A stretch of 6,165 nt of DNA, taken from assembly GCA_009702725.1 (NCBI GenBank), contig WLHM01000083.1:1-6165 (forward strand), given 5' to 3'. Numbering within the stretch: the stretch's first letter is position 1; every line of letters starts with the position of its first letter. The notes under the pieces were generated by a model. That model was not told the DNA's origin. It ran no database searches and worked only from the letters and a program-made list of their open reading frames with translations. This document shows positions 1 to 5,717 of the stretch, one piece after another. The DNA comes from Actinomycetota bacterium. GTDB taxonomy: Bacteria; Actinomycetota; Actinomycetes; S36-B12. Made by a program: the position numbers and the translations under genes.

Positions 1-341
1 CTCGTATAACGACGCAGAATCAGGTAGCTGCCGGCCACGATCAACAGGAGTAGCAACATCCGGTAAATCGCAAACCCCGGCCAGGTGCCGAACACCTCGG
101 TGAGCGCGCGCACCGGCGCGATCACCCCAAGCCGCGTCCAGTAGTAGGAAGGAAATGGCGAGCGGTCGGTTACTTCGTCACCAAAAAGCCCTAGTGAGGC
201 ATAGAACGACGAATCAGGAGTGTCGAGCCCGGACCAGCGCTGGGAGACCAGAGCGGTAAAAAGCGTGACACCGGCGATGGCCAAGCCCGCTTGGGCTCGG
301 GGGTGCTGGCTCAGCTTGGTGCTCAGGGCTTCGGCACGCAT
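1..341 (-). CDS. Membrane protein resembling GT-C glycosyltransferases, N-terminal fragment
   Basis: An open frame runs from the ATG at 339-341 to the window edge without a stop, giving the first 113 residues of a longer protein. A short hydrophilic N-terminus is followed by a hydrophobic segment at about residues 18-34. Next comes an extracytoplasmic-looking loop with Asp40 and Asp43 (D-T-P-D-S-S-F-Y), then an aromatic stretch ending Y-Y-W-T-R at 66-70, and a strong second hydrophobic segment at about 89-109. An acidic first loop after TM1 and an aromatic/Arg stretch before the next helix fit polyprenyl-phosphate-dependent GT-C enzymes (ArnT/PMT-like, multipass, membrane), but the diagnostic parts lie outside the window. 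The sugar and acceptor are unknown. A GTG two codons upstream (345-347) is an alternative start, and neither start has a strong Shine-Dalgarno. The gene follows the 391-939 gene by about 49 bases and may be co-transcribed with it. Confidence 0.6.
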   Translation of the reverse strand, partial: MRAEALSTKLSQHPRAQAGLAIAGVTLFTALVSQRWSGLDTPDSSFYASLGLFGDEVTDRSPFPSYYWTRLGVIAPVRALTEVFGTWPGFAIYRMLLLLLIVAGSYLILRRYT

Positions 342-390
342 GGACACCCGCCGAACTTACACCGCCCCTATTGCCAGCAGGTGCCTTTGA

Positions 391-939
391 TCAGGCTACG
401 GGGGTAAGGGATTTCGTCACGGCAACAAGTTGCTGCCAGGTTAGATACTTCTTGCCACCCCATGTCTCGATCCAGACGATGGTCTTGCTCAGCCCCGGGC
501 CCGCCGGCATGACGACGGTAACGTGGCCGCCGTACTTAGCAACATCGTCTTTCGTGCAATTTGTTATGACGCTGGGATCGCAGTAAGCGTAGATCTGAGC
601 TTTCTTGCCATCGACCTTGAAGCTGTAGACAGATTCGCCAACACCGATATCAGAGCACATCGGGTTACCTTCTTCGATGGTGAAGCGAGCACCGGATTTC
701 TTCCCGTAGGTGGCGATAAGTGGTGCATCGACGCCAGCGGGGCAATCAGTGCGGGCCGTGAAATTGGTGAGCTTTAAGTTCGCGGTATTGTCTGGCTCGT
801 AGACCGTGTAGCCAACGCCCACTTGGTGATCCTCGTATTTATCGCCTGAACCCATGGCCAGGGCTGGTGCTGCCAACCCGGCGGTCAAAGTAAGTGCAGC
901 GAATGCGCTGACGATGGTCTTCACATTGAGAATTGTCAC
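391..939 (-). CDS. Secreted four-cysteine protein of unknown function
   Basis: A 182-residue protein starting at GTG (937-939) and ending in TGA (391-393). The start is chosen because AAGGGGA lies five bases upstream. Residues 1-28 form a typical Sec signal peptide: Lys7, a hydrophobic core rich in Ala/Leu/Thr, and an A-L-A signal peptidase site at 26-28. This leaves a mature chain of about 154 residues. The mature part has four cysteines (66, 95, 120, 128), an even number compatible with two disulfides in an exported protein. It has alternating hydrophobic/polar stretches suggestive of beta structure and a Trp-containing end (W157, W160, W168). There is no lipobox, no sortase motif and no C-terminal membrane helix, so release outside the cell or non-covalent wall association is likely. 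I do not recognise the family. It lies behind a terminator-like hairpin, so it probably has its own promoter. Confidence 0.8.
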   Translation of the reverse strand: MTILNVKTIVSAFAALTLTAGLAAPALAMGSGDKYEDHQVGVGYTVYEPDNTANLKLTNFTARTDCPAGVDAPLIATYGKKSGARFTIEEGNPMCSDIGVGESVYSFKVDGKKAQIYAYCDPSVITNCTKDDVAKYGGHVTVVMPAGPGLSKTIVWIETWGGKKYLTWQQLVAVTKSLTPVA

Positions 940-944
940 TGTGG

Positions 945-951
945 TCCCCTT
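945..951 (-). promoter_or_regulatory. Shine-Dalgarno for the GTG-started secreted protein
   Basis: On the minus strand AAGGGGA sits five bases before the GTG at 937-939. No other start nearby in this frame has such a match. It decides in favour of the GTG start and gives the protein a complete signal peptide. Confidence 0.65.
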
Positions 952-984
952 GGTCGAATGGCTGATAGCCCCATCGTATGGCGA

Positions 985-1019
985 GCAGCGGAGCCAATCA
1001 TTATTTTAGGCTCCGCTGC
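985..1019 (-). terminator. Perfect 11-bp hairpin downstream of the FN3 protein gene
   Basis: GCAGCGGAGCC at 985-995 is the exact reverse complement of GGCTCCGCTGC at 1009-1019, enclosing a 13-base AT-rich loop. It lies 35 bases after the stop of the 1054-2283 gene and before the ribosome-binding site of the next gene on the same strand. This is the usual place for a transcription terminator separating two units. No run of T follows the stem on the minus strand, so it is not a canonical intrinsic terminator. U-tract-less hairpins are known as terminators or mRNA 3'-end stabilisers in actinobacteria. It could act as a partial terminator or a processing block between the two secreted-protein genes. 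Confidence 0.6.
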
Positions 1020-1053
1020 CCTAATTCTTTAGCCGATTGTTGAGTCTTCCGGC

Positions 1054-2283
1054 CTAAGCAGGCACCACCTTCGCAACCTTGGCGGCGGTCTGCACCCAAG
1101 CACTGCCGTTGTCGGTGTAACCGGCTGGCATGGCGTCCTTCTTTGACCAAGTGCTACCCGTGTCGGTGTAACCGGCGGGAGTGGCGTCCTTAACCTGGTT
1201 GGTGCCCTGTTGGCGGGTTTCATAAACCGCCGTGTATTCGTAACAGGTGTTGCCATAGAGCGTGCCCCAACCACAGGCATTGCCATCGAATGGATGTGAC
1301 CGCTCGGTGGTGCCGATTTGCACCTGCACGTAGTTCGGTTCGCTGTGATAGGTGTAGCCGATCGAGGTGTAGGTGTAGGCACTTGTCTTTTCACAGACAC
1401 CACTACCGGTTTCGGTATAGGCATCAGGGCAGACGTAGATAGTGCGGGTGCTGGGTGACGCCGGGCCTGGTGCTGGTGCGGGTGCTGGTGCCGGAGTCGC
1501 CGGTTTTGCCTCAGTCGGCTTAACCGCAACAGGCTTTTCAGCTGGCTCAACCTCAATAACAACTACCACCGGCTCAGTCGCGCCAGTGCTCTTAATGCCG
1601 GTGATGTCGGCCAATGAACGCTCCATGCGAGCCACCGATGACTTACCGGTACCCGCGGAGTTTTTCGGGGTAATGGTGAAGACATACAAGGCGTCAGGGT
1701 CAAGGCCAGAAAGCATTGAAGACTTTGCTGCCGAGCTGCTGCGCGTGGTGGTGCCAGTCATTTCAGCGGTCACAGTTTTACCTGAGCCACCTGCTGGCTT
1801 CGCAGTGATGACGTACGTAACACCTGCGCCGCCGTTCGTCTTGGTGGCTTTATGTGACCAGTCGAGTTTCACCGTGTTGTTCTTTGACGTGGTGCGCACG
1901 ACGAGATCAGTTGCCGAGCCAACCGCATTAACTGGTGTGCCCGAGCCGATGATTTTACCGTCGTGAACAACTACATAGTTGGCGCCGGCGATGAGATTAG
2001 AGAAGGTAACTCGACCAGACTTATCCGGTGACTTGGTAATTGGTGTGGTGCTACCAGGGCCGGATCGGGTGACGATGGTGACACTTGAGCCGTGCACTCC
2101 GGTAACAGTTAGCCCGCGTGGGCTACTTGCCAAAATGCTGGGCTTGGCAGCAGTTTCTGCTGCCGCGACGACGGTGCCGGGGGATTCAGCGGCGTATGCG
2201 GTGGTGGCAGACCCGATGGCGGTCAATCCAATTGCCAGGGCCAAGGTGATGCCGCTCAGGGCGGCTAGTGCGTTGCGCTTCAT
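1054..2283 (-). CDS. Secreted multidomain protein: FN3-like domain, Pro/Ala linker, Tyr/Cys-rich repeat tail
   Basis: 409 residues from the ATG at 2281-2283 to the TAG at 1054-1056. An in-frame GTG at 2302-2304 would add seven residues. The ATG is preferred because the protein then begins M-K-R-N and leads straight into a normal signal peptide (hydrophobic to about residue 29, A-Y-A cleavage near 31). Neither start has a clear Shine-Dalgarno. Residues about 55-120 look like a small beta domain. Residues about 123-219 match a fibronectin type III fold: L-D-W-S in the B strand, then Y-V-F-T-I-T and N-S-A-G-T-G towards the end. A Glu/Pro/Ala/Lys linker (about 237-279, with a P-A-P-A run) leads to a Tyr-rich tail with four cysteines (285, 297, 337, 347) and two tandem 17-residue repeats near the C-terminus. 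There is no sortase motif or TM anchor. A surface-associated binding or adhesion role is inferred only from this architecture. Confidence 0.8.
   Translation of the reverse strand: MKRNALAALSGITLALAIGLTAIGSATTAYAAESPGTVVAAAETAAKPSILASSPRGLTVTGVHGSSVTIVTRSGPGSTTPITKSPDKSGRVTFSNLIAGANYVVVHDGKIIGSGTPVNAVGSATDLVVRTTSKNNTVKLDWSHKATKTNGGAGVTYVITAKPAGGSGKTVTAEMTGTTTRSSSAAKSSMLSGLDPDALYVFTITPKNSAGTGKSSVARMERSLADITGIKSTGATEPVVVVIEVEPAEKPVAVKPTEAKPATPAPAPAPAPGPASPSTRTIYVCPDAYTETGSGVCEKTSAYTYTSIGYTYHSEPNYVQVQIGTTERSHPFDGNACGWGTLYGNTCYEYTAVYETRQQGTNQVKDATPAGYTDTGSTWSKKDAMPAGYTDNGSAWVQTAAKVAKVVPA
1090..1191 (-). repeat. Two tandem 51-bp units encoding a 17-residue repeat
   Basis: Copy 1 occupies 1141-1191 and copy 2 occupies 1090-1140, directly adjacent in the gene for the FN3 protein. 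Each unit encodes K-D-A-x-P-A-G-Y-T-D-x-G-S-x-W-x-x. The DNA copies share long identical stretches (for example TGGCGTCCTT at 1131-1140 and 1182-1191 on the plus strand) but have diverged at many third positions, so the duplication is not very recent. A degenerate third relative starts at the C-P-D-A-Y-T-E-T-G-S segment around residue 285 of the same protein. Confidence 0.75.
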
Positions 2284-2345
2284 GTTGGGAGTGTTGCCCG
2301 ACACGCCAAAGAGTTAAACCTACGATTTCGACAATTGTGGAAAAG

Positions 2346-2978
2346 TCAGCGTTTTGTGTTAACGGTGAGCTCTCCTGTTGCGAATGTGACGTATGGGCTG
2401 AAAATATTTACGTCCAATGCGTCATTCAGGTAGTCCGCCATCACCGTATTGGCCACCCGCAACGTCATCCCCCGGTAAATCGTGGTGCGCGTAAAGGCCC
2501 CATAGATATTCGACTTAGCGGTGATTGACTTAATCACGAAGAGCCGGCGGTTGATGCCGCCCTGCGTCACGCAATCCACGACTTTGGCTTTGGTGTCTAT
2601 CACCGGGGTCGCGCAGTTCACGAAATCACCGGTTGCCACGTTGGTGAGCCGGGAGCCACCTGATGCAAAATTCGCGCTGCCGTTAACCGCAACGATCGGC
2701 AAAGTGACTTCGATACCAGTGTTATTAAAGTTACTGATGGCCGAACCAGGTGAGACCCCGGTGATCCGGACGTCAGCTGACTCCCAGGTCGGCACGATGC
2801 CATTGGCGGTGCGAAAGACAAAGGAGCCGTTGGCGTTGGTGGTGCTGCGCGGGGCGCTGGCCTGGCCACCTTGGCCGGTGGTGGCAGAACTTGGCACAAC
2901 CGAGGTGGCCACCAGGGTCGCGGTGGTCGCGGCGATCACCAAAGCCCAGATCGCAGGTCGCCTTAGTCGCAGATTCAT
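2346..2978 (-). CDS. Secreted beta-rich protein of unknown function
   Basis: 210 residues from the ATG at 2976-2978 to the TGA at 2346-2348. The N-terminus has four early Arg (R4, R6, R7 plus the following helix start), a hydrophobic core at about 10-29 and a P-S-S-A cleavage region near 32, a Sec signal peptide. The mature chain is dominated by alternating Val/Ile/Thr/Asn/Ser stretches predicted as beta strands. It contains a single pair of cysteines (122 and 136) that could form one disulfide around a 13-residue loop. It has no lipobox, LPXTG or TM anchor. The end (L-D-V-N-I then V-T-F-A-T-G-E-L-T-V) faintly recalls actinobacterial surface beta domains such as HtaA, but not enough for a call. 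It begins 42 bases after the scoB stop and ends about 60 bases before the FN3 protein, so co-expression with the latter is likely. Confidence 0.78.
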   Translation of the reverse strand: MNLRLRRPAIWALVIAATTATLVATSVVPSSATTGQGGQASAPRSTTNANGSFVFRTANGIVPTWESADVRITGVSPGSAISNFNNTGIEVTLPIVAVNGSANFASGGSRLTNVATGDFVNCATPVIDTKAKVVDCVTQGGINRRLFVIKSITAKSNIYGAFTRTTIYRGMTLRVANTVMADYLNDALDVNIFSPYVTFATGELTVNTKR

Positions 2979-2987
2979 CTTGGGGTA

Positions 2988-2993
2988 AGGATA
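2988..2993 (-). promoter_or_regulatory. Possible -10 hexamer close to the start of the 210-residue secreted protein
   Basis: On the minus strand TATCCT (fits TANNNT) ends nine bases before the ATG at 2976-2978. No Shine-Dalgarno is visible between them. Together these fit a transcript that begins at or almost at the start codon, as is common in actinobacteria. No convincing -35 element is present, and a six-base match with two fixed bases relaxed is weak evidence. Confidence 0.25.
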
Positions 2994-3020
2994 ACCCTGT
3001 TTGGCGGCTCCGCCTTGCTA

Positions 3021-3674
3021 CTAGCCGCGAATGATCGCGTTGCTCGCCAAAGTGAGCTCTGGCCCGGTGGCAGCACGCACTTCATCAACGCTGACACCGG
3101 GTGCGGTTTCGACAAGCACCAGGCCACCGGGGGCGACGTCGATTACGGCCATATCGGTGATTATTCGATTTACCACCTTTTTGCCGGTGAGCGGCAGGGA
3201 GCACTCGTCAACGATCTTGTGAGTGCCATCGCGGGCGACGTGCTCCATCATGACTATGACCAAGCGCGCACCGTGCACTAGATCCATCGCACCGCCCATG
3301 CCCTTGACCATTTTGCCGGGGATCATCCAATTGGCGAGATCACCGGTGGTTGAAACCTGCATCGCGCCCAAAACCGCCGCGTCAATATGGCCGCCGCGAA
3401 TCATCCCAAAGCTGGTTGCTGAGTCAAAGAATGATGCGCCCGGCAGCACGGTGACAGTTTCTTTACCGGCATTGATGAGATCGGGGTCGACGTGGCCATC
3501 TTCAGGGTAGGGGCCGGTGCCGAGAATCCCGTTTTCACTTTGCAAAATAACGTTGACGCCGGCCGGCAGATGGTTCGGGATAAGGGTCGGCAGGCCAATG
3601 CCGAGGTTGACATATTGACCGTCGGTTAGTTCTTCACCAACACGTGCGGCCATCTCTTCGCGGGTCCAGGTCAT
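3021..3674 (-). CDS. scoB: Succinyl-CoA:3-ketoacid CoA-transferase, subunit B
   Basis: 217 residues from the ATG at 3672-3674 to tandem stops (TAG TAG, 3018-3023). With ScoA it forms the family I CoA-transferase that moves CoA from succinyl-CoA to acetoacetate or a similar 3-keto acid in the cytoplasm, via a glutamyl-CoA thioester. The catalytic Glu is Glu47 in S-E-N-G (46-49), followed by G-I-L-G-T-G-P-Y-P. Other family blocks are N-L-G-I-G-L-P-T at 23-30, D-L-I-N-A-G-K-E-T at 65-73, M-I-R-G-G-H-I-D at 91-98 and N-W-M-I-P-G-K-M-V-K-G-M-G-G-A-M-D-L at 115-132. Length is normal for the beta subunit. AGGA lies about eight bases before the ATG. The start overlaps the scoA stop (ATGA), indicating translational coupling and a fixed subunit ratio. 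A paralogue such as PcaJ (3-oxoadipate CoA-transferase) is the main alternative, but the sequence is closest to ScoB as I know it. Confidence 0.93.
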   Translation of the reverse strand: MTWTREEMAARVGEELTDGQYVNLGIGLPTLIPNHLPAGVNVILQSENGILGTGPYPEDGHVDPDLINAGKETVTVLPGASFFDSATSFGMIRGGHIDAAVLGAMQVSTTGDLANWMIPGKMVKGMGGAMDLVHGARLVIVMMEHVARDGTHKIVDECSLPLTGKKVVNRIITDMAVIDVAPGGLVLVETAPGVSVDEVRAATGPELTLASNAIIRG

Positions 3675-4444
3675 GTTGGGTTCCTAACGGTGCGGCGCTC
3701 GATGCGCTTGCCGGCAACTTGCTCGGGGGTCAGGGCGACGACACGTTGCACGAAAACACCGGGCACGTGCACTTGTTGGGGATCAATTTCACCGGGTTCA
3801 ACAAGTCGCTCAACTTCAGCGATGGTGATTCGCCCAGCGGTGGCGGCGAGGGAGTTGAAGTTACGGGTGGCCTTATCGAAAACTAGGTTGCCCGTGGTGT
3901 CACCGATGCTCGCTCGAACAAATGCGAAGTCGGTGGTTATGCCGTGCTCGAGCACGTAATCACGTAGCTGACCGCGCACCTCGAACGCGCGAACCTCTTT
4001 CGGCTGGGAGGCAACGGCCACCGTGCCGTCGGCATTATGACGAAGTGGCATCCCGCCTTCGGCGACGAAAGTGCCGACACCGGCAGGGGTGAAAAAGGCA
4101 GGAATACCAGCGCCGCCGGCGCGTAGCCGCTCAGCCAGGGTGCCTTGCGGCACGAGTTCAACTTCGAGTTCACCGGTCAGGTATTGACGCTCGAACTCCT
4201 TATTCTCACCGACATATGACGAAGTCATGCGGGCTATCAACCCGGCGCGTAGCAGCAACCCAAGGCCCCAGTCATCGACACCGCAGTTGTTACTCACGAC
4301 ATCAAGGTCGGTCGGTTTTATTTCCAGTAATGCGCTGATCAGAGTGTCAGGGATACCAGAGAGCCCGAAGCCGCCGACGGAGATACTGGCGCCACTCGTG
4401 ATATCAGCGACCGCCTCACGTGCGGATGCCACCACCTTGCTCAT
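3671..4444 (-). CDS. scoA: Succinyl-CoA:3-ketoacid CoA-transferase, subunit A
   Basis: 257 residues from the ATG at 4442-4444 to the TGA at 3671-3673. This is the alpha subunit that builds the CoA-binding half of the ScoAB enzyme. Visible family features are the glycine loop V-G-G-F-G-L-S-G-I-P at about 23-32, the N-N-C-G-V-D-D-W-G-L-G-L block near 52-63, F-F-T-P-A-G-V-G-T-F around 117-126, and G-N-L-V-F followed by R-N-F-N near 190-200. The C-terminal V-H-V-P-G-V-F-V-Q-R and K-R-I-E-R-R-T segment is typical of SCOT-type alpha subunits. Length is slightly above the bacterial norm because of a short insertion before the final R-I-E-R-R. It lies 48 bases after the thiolase stop. AAAGG at 4455-4459 is ten bases from the ATG, a rather long spacing, and sits in a small hairpin. 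The exact acceptor keto acid is not readable from sequence. Confidence 0.93.
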   Translation of the reverse strand: MSKVVASAREAVADITSGASISVGGFGLSGIPDTLISALLEIKPTDLDVVSNNCGVDDWGLGLLLRAGLIARMTSSYVGENKEFERQYLTGELEVELVPQGTLAERLRAGGAGIPAFFTPAGVGTFVAEGGMPLRHNADGTVAVASQPKEVRAFEVRGQLRDYVLEHGITTDFAFVRASIGDTTGNLVFDKATRNFNSLAATAGRITIAEVERLVEPGEIDPQQVHVPGVFVQRVVALTPEQVAGKRIERRTVRNPT

Positions 4445-4452
4445 GATTTTTC

Positions 4453-4468
4453 GACCTTTCGTTAGGTC
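4453..4468 (-). promoter_or_regulatory. Small hairpin covering the scoA ribosome-binding site
   Basis: GACCT at 4453-4457 and AGGTC at 4464-4468 (plus strand) pair over a six-base loop. In the mRNA the downstream arm carries the AAAGG that should act as the Shine-Dalgarno of scoA. It is only five base pairs, so the effect may be small or none. Confidence 0.3.
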
Positions 4469-4492
4469 TTGCGCTTACCTCAGCAAAAATTC

Positions 4493-5650
4493 TTAAAGAA
4501 GTTCCAAGATGGTGGCATTTGCCATGCCGCCACCTTCACACATTGTCTGTAGGCCGTACTTGATGTTGTTTCGACGCATGTGATGGATCATGGTAGTCAT
4601 GAGGCGAGCACCCGAAGCACCTAGTGGGTGGCCCAGTGCGATGGCGCCGCCATTTGGGTTGGTTAGCGCCGGGTCAGCGCCGATCTCTCGGTACCAAGCA
4701 CCGAGCACCGCGGCAAATGCCTCATTAACTTCAAAAGTTCCGATGTCTGCGAGTGCAAGACCACTGCGCTGCAACGCTTTTTTGGTCGCAGGGATCGGGC
4801 CGGTCAACATGATTATTGGGTCGACGCCGGCGAGGGCAAAGGTATGGAAACGCGCCAGGGGCTTGAGCCCGAACTCGCGGGCTTTCTCCGATGAAGTGAT
4901 GAGCATCGCCGCGGAACCGTCGGAGATTTGCGAGGCGTTACCGGCGGTGACAACACCGCCCTCCTTGAACGGGGTCTTCAAACCCGCCAGCGACTCCAAG
5001 GTGGTGCCGGCACGGATCCCCTGATCGGTGCTGACAACTCCACTAGCTGTGGTGATCGGGATGATCTCGTCAGCGAAAAGACCAGCCGCGGTCGCGTCAG
5101 CAGCCCGCTCATTTGAGGTGACCGCGATTTGATCAAGGTCAGTGCGGCTCAAATTCCATTGCTCAGCGATCATTTCGGCGCTAATGCCTTGGCCAACCAA
5201 ACCGCCGTTATAACGGTCAATCATGCGGGGCCCGAACGGCCCCTCGCCGCCGGCGGCATTGGAGAACATCGGCACGCGTGACATAGATTCGACGCCACCA
5301 GCTATCACGAAGTCATATTGCCCAGCTATCACGCCGGCGGCGCCAAAGTGCGCTGCCTGCTGGCTCGACCCGCACTGCCTATCGATTGTTACGCCGGTTA
5401 CCTCCTCGGGGAAGCCAGCCGCTAGCGCGGCATTTCGACCAACATTGAAAGCTTGTTCGCCAACTTGCGAGACTGCGCCCCAGATCACGTCATCAATCAG
5501 TGCTGGATCGATACCCGTGCGCTCGATGAGACCTTGCAGCACCATGGCTGAGAGATCAACGGGGTGAATCCCGCTTAGCGCACCCTTCTCGGGCTTGCCG
5601 ATCCCCACTGGGCTGCGCACTGCACCGACGATGACTGCGTCGCGAACCAT
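4493..5650 (-). CDS. Thiolase (acetyl-CoA C-acyltransferase family)
   Basis: 385 residues from the ATG at 5648-5650 to the TAA at 4493-4495. The frame stays open further upstream, to an ATG at 5734 inside the SDR gene. The start at 5650 is chosen because AAGGGAGA precedes it by four bases and because M-V-R-D-A-V-I-V-G-A is the normal thiolase N-terminus. The catalytic set is complete: nucleophile Cys93 in R-Q-C-G-S-S-Q-Q-A, Asn309 in N-E-A-F, His341 in G-H-P-L-G-A-S-G, and Cys371 in C-E-G-G-G. The protein would cleave a 3-ketoacyl-CoA with CoA to acetyl-CoA and a shortened acyl-CoA, or run acetoacetyl-CoA formation in reverse, as a cytoplasmic homotetramer. The Q-C-G-S-x-Q-Q-A active-site block is shared with a branch that includes the actinobacterial FadA5-type thiolases, so a bulky substrate is possible. 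The position next to scoAB favours acetoacetyl-CoA. Confidence 0.93.
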   Translation of the reverse strand: MVRDAVIVGAVRSPVGIGKPEKGALSGIHPVDLSAMVLQGLIERTGIDPALIDDVIWGAVSQVGEQAFNVGRNAALAAGFPEEVTGVTIDRQCGSSQQAAHFGAAGVIAGQYDFVIAGGVESMSRVPMFSNAAGGEGPFGPRMIDRYNGGLVGQGISAEMIAEQWNLSRTDLDQIAVTSNERAADATAAGLFADEIIPITTASGVVSTDQGIRAGTTLESLAGLKTPFKEGGVVTAGNASQISDGSAAMLITSSEKAREFGLKPLARFHTFALAGVDPIIMLTGPIPATKKALQRSGLALADIGTFEVNEAFAAVLGAWYREIGADPALTNPNGGAIALGHPLGASGARLMTTMIHHMRRNNIKYGLQTMCEGGGMANATILELL

Positions 5651-5654
5651 TTTG

Positions 5655-5662
5655 TCTCCCTT
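5655..5662 (-). promoter_or_regulatory. Strong Shine-Dalgarno that fixes the thiolase start
   Basis: AAGGGAGA on the minus strand lies four bases before the ATG at 5648-5650. It rules out the 28-residue longer reading, whose N-terminus would be translated from the end of the SDR gene and does not resemble a thiolase. Confidence 0.8.
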
Positions 5663-5668
5663 GATTGT

Positions 5669-5694
5669 TGACTTGATGTTACTGACTTGATGTT
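5669..5694 (-). repeat. 12-bp direct repeat in the thiolase leader
   Basis: AACATCAAGTCA (minus strand) occurs at 5683-5694 and again at 5669-5680, period 14, in the 67-base gap between the SDR stop and the thiolase start. A third ATCAA follows at 5661-5665, directly against the Shine-Dalgarno. The stretch is A-rich and poor in G, so the leader should be unstructured. It may be a regulator-binding element, a translation enhancer-like leader, or a chance slippage duplication. Confidence 0.5.
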
Positions 5695-5717
5695 TGTTAT
5701 TGAGGGTCGCACTCGTG

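Noticed and set aside
1460..1500. GGTGCTG/GGTGCGG simple repeat on the plus strand
   Set aside because: It is the reverse complement of codons for the Pro-Ala linker of the FN3 protein, so the repetition follows from the protein sequence.
1029..1562. Minus-strand frame encoding an Arg/Pro/His-rich 177-residue product
   Set aside because: It lies in another frame of the FN3 protein gene, and its composition is what an out-of-frame reading of GC-rich coding DNA gives.
2284..2304. GTG at 2302-2304 as the start of the FN3 protein
   Set aside because: It adds seven residues before an otherwise normal M-K-R-N signal peptide and has no Shine-Dalgarno. It is not excluded, because the ATG also lacks one.
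3003..3014. GGCGGCTCCGCC inverted repeat after the scoB stop as a terminator
   Set aside because: The dyad has a loop of two bases, or four with only a 4-bp stem, and no T run. It is too weak to call, though its position just after the metabolic genes is suggestive.
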